Shown here piece by piece: positions 34,357 to 45,999 of a stretch of DNA of 64,000 bases. Location: contig JAEBUN010000007.1 in assembly GCA_023014365.1 (NCBI GenBank), positions 620,001-684,000 on the forward strand. The letters run 5' to 3'. This DNA is from Lepiota brunneoincarnata (lineage: Eukaryota > Basidiomycota > Agaricomycetes > Agaricales > Agaricaceae). The notes beneath the pieces were generated by a model, which ran no database searches, was not told where the DNA came from, and saw only the letters and a program-made list of their open reading frames with translations. Each line of letters starts with the position of its first letter. The first letter of the stretch is position 1. The position numbers and the translations under genes were made by a program.

Positions 34357-34914
34357 TGCATAAAACGAGTGAGTGGGGCCCAGCAGGCCTGCTGGGGGGG
34401 CCACCACACTATATAACTTTGCTCATGCATTTGGTAAGCACATTAAAGGGGCCTGTGTGATCCCAGGATCATGGGGGCATAGAATCCTGAGCTCAGGGGT
34501 GGGTTGTGGCAATTGCAGAGTGGTGGCATAGCATGGGACTAAATATGATTAATGTTACCATAAATTGAATGCTTACCAACAATTAAGTAATCATAGATAT
34601 TGACATGATGGAAGTGCTGAAAGGTATGAGGGGTGTAGGTGGCATAGGCAGCATGAGTGGCAAGCTCATTGCAGTGCTATAAAATGAATTAGCTTAATGG
34701 GATAAGGGAAGAGAGAGACTTGCAATCAATATGGCAAAGGCCAGCATGGAGAAGATGCATTGTGGTGGCAATGGAGGCAGTAATTTACACTCCCCCAGGT
34801 GTCCAAGTGAGTCCATGCAGATCCATGCATCTTTGTACAGACTGTGTACAGATCCATGCAAATCCGTGCAGATCCAGGCAGACTGAAATGAATTTGAGCC
34901 ACCAATAAAATACA

Positions 34915-34994
34915 TCCATTACTGGGATTTGAACCCAAGACCTTGATGAAATACAGGCAATAACAGTGATTATGACCACTATACCACAATTCCC
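34915..34994 (-). other. tRNA-like sequence (A and B boxes), probably not a working tRNA
   Basis: Minus strand: GGGAATTGTGGTATAGTGG... with A box TGGTATAGTGG (34976-34986) and B box GGTTCAAATCC (34925-34935), and a T-arm that can pair (TTGGG/CCCAG). The two ends do not form an acceptor stem, so it is a tRNA relic or a tRNA-derived repeat head inside the non-autonomous element. Confidence 0.4.
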
Positions 34995-35397
34995 TATCAA
35001 AATTTGATCACTAAGTCATACATTTACCACTTATGAACAGTGTAACTTACCTATTACCTATGTCATCAACTGCTGAAATACTGATTAGCTATATAAAAAA
35101 TATGTGGGATGGTGCCAATTTTAATGCAGATTCCAAATATATTACTCACATGACTCAGGGTAATTTAACTATTGAGAAAAATGCAAAGAACTCGAAAAAA
35201 TGTGGTGGATATAAGGAATACCATAAGAAAATTCTAAATAACTTGTGAAGGAGATGTTTGTAGCCTATGTAACTACCATATTCCTGGTTGGAATGAGATT
35301 CCGGATCCAATAGTATAATATTTCCTTTTTTTGGAAATTACATAAAATTCAAAAATGATGTCATTGGATTCACAATTTTATTCTGATCAAGAATATA

Positions 35398-38287
35398 CAG
35401 TGATCTGCTGTCATTTGGCACAGCAGATTGATTTTATTTTTTCCTGCTCGCATTTCGCCTCAGACCATAGAAAGAAATAGTCAAACATATACTAAATAGT
35501 GTTCTATGTAACATGGAGCCTTGTTAAAATGAACCATAGCATGAGAATTTGTGGAATTATTTTTTCTAAGACTTGAGGCCCAAAACAGCCAAAAACTGTC
35601 ATTTGGCACAGTGTGACAAAAGTGTGACACCTGCTTATCAAACTGCATCTTACCTATCGTGGTTATCCTCTGCTCCGTCTCCCTCACCAATTCCCATGTC
35701 CCACTCTACTAGAGCCTTGATTTCTGCTCTGGTGGGGCATTTTGGCTGCTTTGGGAGCTCCTTCTGTGGTACATTTTGCTTCAGGAGCTCCTCCCATTCC
35801 TTTTCATTGTCCCCTTTTGCCTTTTCCCACTGCAGTCTTGTTGCCTTCCATCGTACCTCAATGGCATCCTTCAGAGCTTGCTTCTGAGCCCTTTCATCTG
35901 CTTGTATCTTTTTCTCCCTCTCTTCCCGCTCCAGCCGCTCTGTCAACAACTCAATCTCCCTGGTAAATGATGGATCTATCAAGACCCTACCCTTCCCACT
36001 TGGAAACAAGAGTGTCCGGTCTTCCTTCTTCTTGTTCTCCTTTACATTTAAAGAATGGTTTTGCTGACACAGTGTAAGGTCCTGAATGACCATCTGGGCA
36101 TGATTTGCCTCAATGATTAGACCTCAAGCCTTGATCTGCTGTTGAGCACTCTTGAGGCTTGTCTCAAGCTCTGAGATGTGTTCAACGAGCTTGCTCCGAC
36201 CGAAATTACTGGCTCCAGGTGAGTTTCGAGTGTCGAGGAGACTCCAGTTGGGTTTAGGAAGATCGTGTGGATGCTCAATGATTGGATGAAGAATGGAATA
36301 GGAGGATTTAAATGGGCTATCCGAAACCAGGTATGATACTGAACTTGATGAGAGTGATTCTGACAGCATCCAAGCTTGTTTTCTAGGTGTAAAATCAGTC
36401 AGGCTTGCAGATCTGCATGCTGGAACTATTAGGTTTGGCCCTGGGGAGGTTATTGTTGATATCAAGGGGGGATTGCTGCAAAATACGGCCATCACTCACC
36501 GAATTGGTGATGGTTGCTGGACAGGAAAGGTTCCCTTTGTAGATTTTGGTATACTTGGTTGTATTTGTTGTTCAGAAATGATATTTGGATTGAAAGGATG
36601 AACACCCGTTGCCTTGAAAGCAGCTCGAATAGTATCTGGGGTGAATGCATACAAGTAAGCTGTCCCAAAAACACGAGTAAAGTCTGCCTTTGAAAGAGAA
36701 TTGTGGTTTTCCTTTTTGTATGAATTCAGTTCCTCCTTCCAAACTTCTTTCATCCGAGCAAAGCAGACCACATCCAACCCTTGAAGAGCATGGGTGCAGT
36801 GTGGTGGATATCCCAAGATCACGATGTTATTGTTGATGGCATAGTGTAGAAGTTCATGAGTGTAATGAGATTTATGGCCATCCAGAATGAGAATGCGAGT
36901 TGTCCCATTTGCCTTGTCTTTTGTTGGTGGATCAAAATGCAATTTAATCCAGTCAAGTGCAAGTTCACCATCTGTCCAACTGTTAGGTGAGTGTGCAATC
37001 CTTGGTAAAAATATTATATTAGTCACAGATCAAGATATTCCTATATTAATATTGACTTACGATGCATTCGCAACATTGTTTTGATTCCACTTTGCCATAA
37101 AATGTTTCCCCTTGAAAATTATCATAGGATGGAGAGCAGAACCATCTGCACAGATGGTCACCAGTACAGTAACATTTTCTCGGTTGGCCCCCCCCTGTTT
37201 ATGCTGTGTTTTTGTTCCCTGATGTCCCCATACCTGCTCCTTTCCTGAATGTGATCTTGTGAATCCACTTTCATCCATCCCATAGATATTCTCTGGCAAG
37301 ATTTGTTTATCAATTAAATTTGCCTTGATAAGTTCAAACCAGGCCTGTACAGCCTCTGGAGTGAGCGCACTTGCATGGACAGTATCTAGAGATTTACTCC
37401 AGTGAGTCTGGATGACGTCAGCATGACGATCCCTAAAACCATCAATCTAATGCTCTCCAAGTGGTTTGCATCTGTTTCCTTCAACTTCCTGCACAATCGC
37501 ATTGGCATAGTTCATGATTTGTTTCCCATTTAGGGGAAGCCCACAGTCAGCTGATTGAATAATAAAATCCACAAGAACTTGCTCCTTTGCAGGGCTGAGC
37601 CGCTGCAGTGAAGCAACATATTCTTCTTGAGTCCTCTCTCCATTTACATGCTGTGCGAGACTTCTGTATGGTACCTGGAATTTTTCTGCAAAAAAGCGAA
37701 GGCCTGGAGGCTTCTTTAATGTCTCCTTTTCTTGAATATATGCTGCTGCTGCATCATTAAGGTTCTGGTTCAGTTCTGCCTGAGCCTTCTTCTTTTTGTT
37801 GGCAATGGACTCTGCATGGAACACCATAGTACCAGTGCAAAAGATGAGTAACGAGAAGGAGATGGGAGGGATGTACAAATTTTTGAGTTTATGAGCATAC
37901 TTCCACCTGTGTTGAATGTCACACTCTCAAAAAGGCCATCTATCGCTAGCTCCTGAGCTTGCAGCCCTACCAAAATTGACCTACAGATAGCTTGAATGCA
38001 TATCTACAGAATGGGCCAAGACTTGCACAGAAATATGTGCTTTTTGTAGTTTGAGTGACATTTGATCTCGCCTCAAAAGTTGTTTGGGCATATTTTGAGA
38101 GACTTTTGGAGGGAATCATGGCATGCCTCCCTCAAATTTGCTTCAATCACCTTAGTTTTAGGTGAAACAGTAGACCTCTATGTAGTGTATTTATCATAAT
38201 TTTATCAGGATATTACGCTGAAGAGATGAGCACTAATCTTAGATTGTGCCAAATGACGGTGGTGTGCCAAATGACGGCAGATCACTG
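35398..38287 (-). mobile_element. pogo/Fot-like transposon 2 (2890 bp)
   Basis: Flanked by TA (35396-35397 and 38288-38289). Terminal inverted repeats start CAGTGATCTGC and contain GTCATTTGGCAC. The word TGTCATTTGGCAC recurs inside both ends (35597-35609; 38248-38276 twice in inverse form), making subterminal repeats. Transposase on the minus strand. It is nested in the 34778-38569 element, which is nested in the KDZ left repeat. Confidence 0.9.
35650..37827 (-). pseudogene. pogo-like (DDE_1 superfamily) transposase 2, with one intron
   Basis: ATG at 37825-37827. Order: basic N-terminus and psq-type helix-turn-helix (FFAEKFQVPYRSLAQHV), CENP-B-like domain (HADVIQTHWSKSLDTVHA), catalytic Asp in IYGMDESGF, ENVTVLVTICADGS, intron of 60 nt (37001-37060; donor GTAAGT, acceptor AAG), WTDGELALDW, second Asp in RILILDGHKSHY, YPPHCTHALQGLDVV, TGVHPFNP. 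A Ser-rich linker and a long charged helix (LLTERLEREEREKK) end at 35650. In-frame stops are TAG 37447, TGA 36496 and TGA 36124; otherwise the frame is kept, so three C:G-to-T:A changes may account for its loss. Confidence 0.87.
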
Positions 38288-38920
38288 TACTACTCACATG
38301 TTCTAAAAGAATTTCCTTCACAAGTTATTCACATTTTTCTGTGAATCATAAATTCAATTAACTCGGATCCCTGCAAACTGGATTTTACTCAGACTAGTCT
38401 GTATGGGTCTGCACAAATCTGTGCAAAATTTGCACAGATCCATGCAAAAAATGTAATGAATGTTAAGATTTTCTATGCAAAAGTCTATGTGGATCCATGC
38501 AGATCCATGTAAAAATCAGCATGGATCCATATGGACCACTTGGAATACATGGGGGAGTGTAAAGACCTCCAATGGAGGTGGCAAATGCCTTGCTGCAGAT
38601 GTGGATAAGCACATAGTCAACCTTTTATAATTTGTTAATGGCACAAATAATTATTGTAAATAGTTGGGAATGGTCTGAGGACATGTAGGCACCTACCTCC
38701 CTGCTGCAGCAGTGGCAAGTGGTAGCAGCAATATTTTAATTGTGCTACTTGCACTACAGCAAGACAAAGGGAAGGTAGGCATTGATATATGGCTTATAAT
38801 TTGTTAATGGCACAAATAATTATTGTAAATGATTGGGAATAGTCAGAGGACATGTGGATACCCTCTCCCTTGCCACAGCACTGGCAAGCAGCACTGGCAA
38901 TATTTTAACTGTGCTGCTCC

Positions 38921-39577
38921 CATCTCAATAGGTATGAGATGTAACAGCTGTGGTACATTTATGCATGCCAGGAAGGCATCAGATGCATTTAGATACTGAG
39001 TGGGGCACCTCAACCATCTTTGTCAAAAGTTGAGTGGTATTTCTGCACTACATATTAGTATGAAAAATATGATAGTCATTGAGCATATCTGGACTCATCA
39101 AAGGAATGTTCCCTTTGGCTCTTGTGCCAAGTCATGGTCATTTTCACCAGATATGGATATATTTTATTTCATAAGACATATGTTGTTACCAGGCCTCTTG
39201 ATGATTCTACAGACATCTATCTGAGTGGGATTATAGGTGTCATAGTCTTAAACAATACCCCAAAATATGACTGTACCTGAGATAATCCTCCCAATGTTAT
39301 TTGAAAAATGACATATGGAGAATATATGTTTATGTCAGAAATTGGATAAATAAATTCATTTTTTTTTGGAGAATTTGTGGTGCATAAACCACATTCCAAA
39401 CACTTGTGCCAGGACTTAGGCAGTATTCTATATGGTGTTACATATATTGGACATCCACTTTAACTAATTGGAAGCCCATGATTGCACCAAGACATGAACA
39501 AGTACAATTAGTGTTCATGAGCAACTCAACTTCAAGGCTTATCAATATCTGAGCAGTACTCAGTCAAAGTATGTCAA
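38921..39577. other. no gene seen; KDZ 3' flank
   Basis: AT-rich DNA between the left inverted repeat and the end of the KDZ transposase. Short open frames show no known motif. It may hold the 3' UTR of the transposase. Confidence 0.4.
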
Positions 39578-42500
39578 CTACTTGCTTATATCTTGTTCAA
39601 ATAGTTTTTCCTGTTCAATCCACACTGTCTGCAGATTCAGGAAGTACCTGACTGTCCATTGCATTTCATATTGAACCATGATAAATTCTTCCTCCCACCA
39701 GTGTTTCTGTGCCTGAGCATGAAGCCAATGTACCTGTTGAACTTGGGATGGCATGTCAGCATTCTGCTCTTGGGAATGACCAGGTTGTGTTTGGAAAATT
39801 ATGAACTTATATTCCTTCAGTGCATCAGGTGAAGAGTTATTGTCTCCAGCAAAATGAGATTGCCATATCCATGAAAGGTGGACTGCAGTTGATCCAGGCT
39901 CATTTGTGTTGAGTAGGGCCATGCTGCACTGTACATTGGTTCTGGTCAAAGGTGGAAACCAGGCCAACACCAAGGTGTCGGCACACAAATGAATCATTGC
40001 CACCTGGCATTTTGAATATACACAGCAATGAAATGCAATTCGATTATTGAGAGTAATGATGGCTATGTGGCTATGCAGTTGAATTGATTTGCAGCTGGCA
40101 ACATGTAGTATGTGTGAGTATTGAAACAATTTTTCAGCAATTGCAGTGCAAAGGCTTTCCAGATGTTGCAGGGCTTGGGATATATGCAAGGATAATTCCA
40201 ATGAGTATAGCTTTGTGTCAGGGGATTAAAAGGTGAATGGCATGCTAATTGGGTGCCTTTCAAGTGGGGGGACTGCATGCGCTGATAAGTCTAGTACAGT
40301 TGGGGTTGCCAGCTGTGCTGCAGTGATATCAGCCTTGTCATCCAAGGCATCAAATACATCCCAGAAATCATTGTCATTGGTGGCAAATATATTTGCTTGC
40401 CTTATACCCAGATGCCATTGCCTTGCCTCCAGCTTGGCAAACTCATCTGTCAGTGCCTGCTACAGTCATTTTGCAAGGTCCTCCTGTGCCAGGGTCAGTG
40501 GCCCTCAAAGGATAGCCTTAAGCTCAACCCTGTCATGTCTGTTAGCAGATATATTATCTCCAACATTAATCTGAGAAATACAAACTGGTGTTCTTCTGCA
40601 TCCATTGCTGACTGGATCCACTCCTCTGTTGGGGTGTGTTCTGCTGCTGGGCATAAAGTTACCTGGCCCCCATTGCCACCTTGTGCAGCCAGGATATCCA
40701 TTGCTTTTGGCAATGCCATTCAGCAGGCTTTGGCATGCATAATTGCCACTGTCCATTGCTCCATGTCATGATCATTTATACCTTTACTCAACAAACTGAA
40801 ATATTCTGTTGTGTCTTTAACCATTGCTTTTGCCTGGGTATATCATGCACATAATGCCATTGCTGTCCAACAGAGGTGTAAGGCATGCATGGTATCAGCA
40901 GACTGGCAAGATAGACTTACTAATGTTGAGCATTTTCTTGTGGTTTGAATCACTGGCATGATCATCAAGTGTCTTGGCACGGTTTGCTAAGGTTGCTGTA
41001 CAAACAGTTGGTGAAATGGAATTTAAGGATAACCATAAAGATTCTAGAATCTCACTGGCCACTCCACTGCTGCCAGGGATAAAGGATGGCGCATACTGGA
41101 AAAAGCACTCTTGTCTGTGGCCATGCACATGAAAGAGACCAATGGCTCAGTCAACAACCAGATCATGCGGCAGATAATGGCCAATCCTTTTCTGGAGATG
41201 TACTGAGTATTGGCAGGCAATGTCATAAATCAACATGGCACCTTGCTCCAGATTGAGGTGGGTTGTTGCCAAAGATTGCAAGAAGACCCAGTCTATATTC
41301 TTTTGCTGCTCTCCCTTGAACAAGTCAGCAATTGCATTTGGTGCAAAGCATCCATACCAAGCACAAGCTATAGCCCCTATCCTGGTAACATCACAGGCTT
41401 TGGATCCTGCCATTGCAAGTTCAATAGCACAAAAGTAGTTCTCACATGGTGCCTTCTGTGTTCAATGCATGAATAAATGTTTTTGAAGATATGGAAGTAG
41501 TGCCAGTAGACATACTGTGGACATCTTAACTGCATCTCTCAGGAAGCTATGATACCAAGCATGTGTGGAAAACATACCATCTCCTTCAGACAGCCAAATA
41601 TTGGAAGTGCCATGGTTTTGCCAAATGTGGTCTGCCTTGAAATTGCCATTGGCAATGAAGAAACACTGGTAAGCCCATTTCCCAAGTGGAATCAAAATGA
41701 CATGCAGGACAAAAAGCACTGATCTTGACCAACCTGTTTGAATCATCCTTCCAATCTGGAGGCAGATTAATACCAGGCTGGGGGCATGCTGGACAAAAAT
41801 TTACAAGTGACCCAGTACTTGTTGAATTTCCTTTCAATGAACTCTGCCTATACCCTGCCCACTTTCACTTTTTTAGCCAGTACCACAACCATGCCATTCA
41901 CAGCAGTTCCTGATACAAGTTTGGCACTTTTCCTGGTGCCATTGGGGTAGTAAGCCAGTGAAGCTTTTGGAAGTATTGATATGCTGAGGCTTTGCATTCC
42001 AAATTCTTGGGTCAAAAATTGTCAAGAACATCTATTGTGAACATGGTGTGGTATTATGTGAATGTTGCTGGTACTAGATGGCAATACATCAAATCAGCAA
42101 TAACCTCTTCTCTCCAATGGCAGGTGCAAGTCACCAAGGCAATACAGTGTATACCATTTGTGTGTACAAGCCACACATATTAATTGCTGAGGGCATTAGT
42201 CTGAGGGACAAAGTTCTATTCATTACCAGCTGATTCCTGCAGCTCTCTGGGAAACTCCCCTATATGTGTTTCATCTGTTCCCATTGTGACATTGTCTGAG
42301 CCCCATAACCCTTCATCAATGCTGGTGTCAGAATGGGTATTATTGAGTGGCAAAGTATTGCTGTCTGGTGTGGTATCATGAGCTGGTGTCCAACTCATGG
42401 ATGGGACAGCATTTCTGCCTGCCAGTCCCACACACAATGTATCTTGCTTGGCATGATCCTTCAGCTGCTGACAAACCTCGAGCATGTTGATCTGATGTTT

Positions 42501-42995
42501 CAGTATTAGACACAGGCCTCCTCCATCATTGTGTGGCACCATCATATATGTCCCAACCTCTCACATACTAGCTGAGGAAAAATAATGCCCAGTCCACTGC
42601 TCTAGCCTGTGCAGAAGAACACCAACATGGGAGTGCCTCATGCACATTCAGCAAAGCACCTTTCCTCCAAAACAATCTCAGCATTGCCAAATTGCCTGTC
42701 ACTCCTTGGCACAATTGGAACACTTGCCATTGCCAGGCAATGCTTTGTGTGCAAGCAGTGCTGCCAGTAGACCATTGGCATGGTTGACAAACTCTTCCAT
42801 CCAGTGTTGTTGTAGCTCATATCACCATTATCACAGCACAGAAAGCTACCATCCATTGTTACATGATCATTATCCCTCCTACATTTGGGACCCAGGTCAT
42901 CTGTTATTCCTTGTGTGGCTGTTTCAGCAGATGTTTCAGCAGAGAGTGGAACTTTATTTCCTTGCTAATCCTTTCCTGTTTGTTTTGGGCCTGAC
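39578..42995 (-). pseudogene. KDZ-family transposase
   Basis: A cysteine-rich N-terminal cluster is encoded at about 42600-42740 (KCSNC, then C.DCFGG, LC.MCMRHSH and LHRLEQWTGHYF). Next come FCPACPQPGINLPPDW (41780-41800), FIANGNFK and SEGDGMFSTHAWYH (41550-41670), GSKACDVTRIGAIACAWYG (41350-41410), LFKGEQQKNIDW, LIYDIACQYSV and, at the C-terminus, VHWLHAQAQKHWWEEE and QYEMQWTVRYFLN before the stop at 39578. This series matches the KDZ transposases of fungi, which carry an RNase H-fold DDE/DDD core. The gene is broken by many stops and shifts; in the zinc cluster alone four TGA codons stand where Arg is expected. It would mobilise the enclosing inverted-repeat element. Confidence 0.85.
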
Positions 42996-43300
42996 CCAGA
43001 CTGGAGTGGGACCTTAATTGTAGTCCCCACCAGTCCATGCAGTATCTCCATGGTTATTCCTTTGTATGCCCAAAATTCAGCCATTCCATCAGCAGCCTGA
43101 ATGTCCCATCCATCCTGTTTCCCTCACTTGCATTCCTCCGATGTTTTTTGAGGCACAACCAAGTAATCCATGGGATCTGAAGAAGGCAATCTTGTTGGTA
43201 TTAGGCAAAGGCAAGTGCACATGTGCTCAGCATGGCAGTAAAAATCAACTTTGGTCCCTTGTGGCCTTTGTTCTTACTGTACCTGATCACCATGCAGGCT

Positions 43301-44519
43301 GTCAAGAAAGCAAAGAAGCCTAGAGCCAACTGCCAATATCCCCCTGCAGAATAGGGAGTCATTGAAAAATACAAAGAGAATTACTGCAAACAAACAACAC
43401 TAGAACAGTGAGGGATTATTTTCAGATCACAAATTCTTTCTCATATCTTCAACTACTGGACACATAATGGAGAGATCCCCTTGGCAGAAGATGAGATGGA
43501 AAGGCATGTCAAGGTATGCAGTAATGGAATACTTTTCTGGTGAATGGTTCCAATGACAGTTGAACAGGCATTGGGGAAGTAGCTTGCAAACAATTGGTGT
43601 CCTTATGCCTCCAACAGAACAATAAAACCTAGGATCACAATGAACCAAAATCAAGCTGTCTGGAAGACACAGAAGGCTGCAGTTGAAGATGAGATGAAAG
43701 CAATCTTGAACATCAATGAACTCAGACTGGGATCAAAAGAATACTTCCAAACTCATACCAAGGTGGCCAAGCATGTGTATGAATGCATGGACAAATCAGA
43801 AAAGGGGGCAATCACAGCATATGTCACCTCATACAAGGCCAATGGCAATGAGCCTGAGATAAGAAGATAGTATGTACTAGAGATTACAGTTCAATGACCT
43901 CAACTTATGATTATCTAGGATTGCGACTGCACAAGCCAAATGGCATATGAAGGAATGGTCAAGGAAATGCTGGTTGCAGATGGGAGTTGTCACTATGACA
44001 TTTTTTGGATTTCTGGACACAGATGGACAGATAATGATCAGCATGTGAGTGGCCAACATTTGTCAGAAATTCTTTGCCTGATAAGAGGAACTGTGTCAGT
44101 TTTGATGAGATGGCAGTAACTATGGGTGTCACAGCAGAAAGATTTATGAAGGTGTACAAGGGGCCAGTGGAAAGAATGCAAAATGAGTTTGCATCATATG
44201 TTGGGGGACTGCATTGGCAGAAGGACCAGTTGCCACAGTTGCCAGGAAATGCAGCAATCTTTGCAATACCATCATTCAAACTGACTAGGAGTGAATTTCT
44301 CATTATATCATTAACAACTGTCACGATCAATGAATTGAAGAAGGATATGCTTGAGGAGATGGTGTGGACCTATCTCACAACCCACTACAGTATGGTTTTC
44401 ATCCCCTTCTCACATGCCAGAAAGCTCGTGGAGCCATGGAGAATTGGCTTCAGCACAGCAGGCACAGCATGTTCCATTCAAAATGCTGGAGAAATATCAG
44501 CCAAAGTTGGTACAACATA
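43301..44519 (+). pseudogene. unknown passenger gene of the KDZ element
   Basis: I do not recognise a named family. Plus-strand pieces join through GT-AG introns: 43301-43870 (EKYKENYC, HIFNYWTHNGEIP, AVWKTQKAAVEDEM), intron about 43873-43920 (donor GTATGT, acceptor TATCTAG), exon about 43921-44044 (ATAQAKWHMKEW, MTFFGFLDTDGQIM), a further probable intron, then 44080-44519 (CVSFDEMAVTMGV, VYKGPVERMQNEF). The protein is hydrophilic and Lys/Glu-rich with no membrane segment. Similar unknown proteins are, from memory, common in agaricomycete transposon-rich DNA. A stop at about 43351 and others make it a pseudogene. It is divergently placed to the transposase. Confidence 0.5.
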
Positions 44520-45400
44520 AATTTATCCCTCAGAATGTCAAGATATGTGACCCATGGAATATGCCAAAGCTTCAAATTCAGCGATTCTTGAACACATTAT
44601 TGCATGGCAAATGAATCATGGTGCCAAAAATGCATTCCATTTCCAAGCCTATCACTAAAATGGAGAATTTCATCTGGCAAACTATCCAGGGACAATAAAC
44701 TCATTAACACTTGATAATCGGAACATTGAGTCAAGGCAATATGGAAGGCACAATGCAGCAAAGTCTGATTTCCCTGGTCTATTAAGTGGCAATCAGACTT
44801 TACAGGAATCAGCAGCAGATGACAGCTAGCTTATTGTACCAGATTGGAATCGCTCCCTTGCATCAGTTGGGAACCAGCTGGCAGGAACCCTGGATTCCGG
44901 CATGGTCTTGATCAATCAGCCATCAATAAATATGTTGCTGGCAAATGGGTTCCCTCCAATAATTCCCTCAAATGGTCCAAATAGTGGTGACCCAACTTAT
45001 GCTGTGCCAAGGTTGCAGTCACAATGTACCCTCCCTGGGGTCACTCAAGGCCACCCAACAAGCAGCTTGCCAGGTTGCAGGTCCCATTCATTACTTGCCA
45101 TTGACCTGGCTTTGATGCCAGCCATTGACATTGACCTAGGTATGATCATCACAGTACATACCCAGAAGACCTACTAAAAACCCACCATCTCGATAGCCCC
45201 AACCCAGCAACAGCACTCCCAGCAACAACAACACAATAAGGGATGTAGTGGCAGGTTATATCAGTGGTAAAGTAACACCTTGCTAGTTGGCAGATGAGTG
45301 AGAGATGAAGCAATATAATTTGAAAGTCCAGTCCAAAAAAACATAAATGCCAAGAAAGATACACAATAATAGGTAATAAATACAATGTGATAGCTAAATC
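44520..45400. other. no clear gene
   Basis: Short plus-strand frames (44902-45177) rich in Pro and Ser follow the unknown gene and may be its degraded C-terminus. A TTATTGTGTTGTTG-like low-complexity stretch lies near 45220. Nothing else is recognisable. Confidence 0.3.
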
Positions 45401-45999
45401 TCAAGATCTAGCTTTTTGTTGTGCCCAGTCATCATTGCTGCCTGATGCCTTATGTTTCCTCACCTGGGGGGTATATACCCTTGTGTCCAATGATGGTACT
45501 GGTGAGCTGCTTAGGTGTGGACTGTGCCTCAAAGGCAGGAGGGATGCCGGGGAGTTGGCCAAATCAACATTGCTGTGTTCACAGTTGGCTTGTGACTGGG
45601 AGCAAGTCTGGGGATGGAAGGGAGTGAGAGTGCATGGCTCCAACAGTGTAGCTTGAGGGATAACAATGTCCTCCTGTGAATTTGCCAGGGTAGGAGCAAT
45701 TAATTGCAACCCTGGGGTAATGGCACTGGGTACAAGAGGGGGGAGTAAGGCATTGGCATGGGGTATTTGGCTGGCAAGGTGTAGATTGGGAAGGGCAGCA
45801 GTGGGTGACAATGGTGCAATGGCATTAGTTGGAGAAGGTGGGAGTGTTGGTGGAGGCAAATTTGGGGGAATGGCCAGTGTGGCTACTAGTGGTACTGGGG
45901 ATGATGACAAGGTGGTCAAAGGAGCTTGCTGGCAGCATTGGTGCAGCTGGCACAGTGCTGACAATGTTATGCAGCATGGCAGCACCCATGGCAGTAATA

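Larger units (their letters stand above)
34778..38569. mobile_element. non-autonomous DNA element with 9-bp target duplication, hosting pogo-like 2
   Basis: Perfect 9-bp duplication CAATGGAGG at 34769-34777 and 38570-38578; the right repeat of the KDZ element (near 53950) shows the empty site with one copy. Imperfect terminal inverted repeats share TTTACACTCCCCC and CCAAGTG. Subterminal regions hold many copies of GATCCATGCA-like words (34810-34875, 38440-38530), the kind of array that transposases of hAT, MULE or CACTA elements bind. Without pogo-like 2 it is ~0.9 kb and has no transposase. An 8- or 9-bp duplication fits hAT or Mutator-like families; I cannot choose. Confidence 0.75.
30936..38920 (+). 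repeat. left long terminal inverted repeat of the KDZ element (interrupted)
   Basis: Pieces 30936-30981, 34357-34777 and 38579-~38920, separated by pogo-like 1 and by the 34778-38569 element, together match the complement of ~53540-54421 in order. It includes a GAGTGGGGCCCAGCAGGCCT segment, the sequence around 34430-34560, and two tandem units of about 165 bp starting TATAATTTGTTAATGG at 38626 and 38790. Confidence 0.8.

Noticed and set aside
34915..34994. A functional tRNA gene
   Set aside because: A and B boxes are present, but the 5' and 3' ends cannot pair as an acceptor stem.
38626..38920. CRISPR-like array from the regularly repeated units
   Set aside because: Units of ~165 bp without short repeat/variable spacer structure, in a eukaryotic transposon end.
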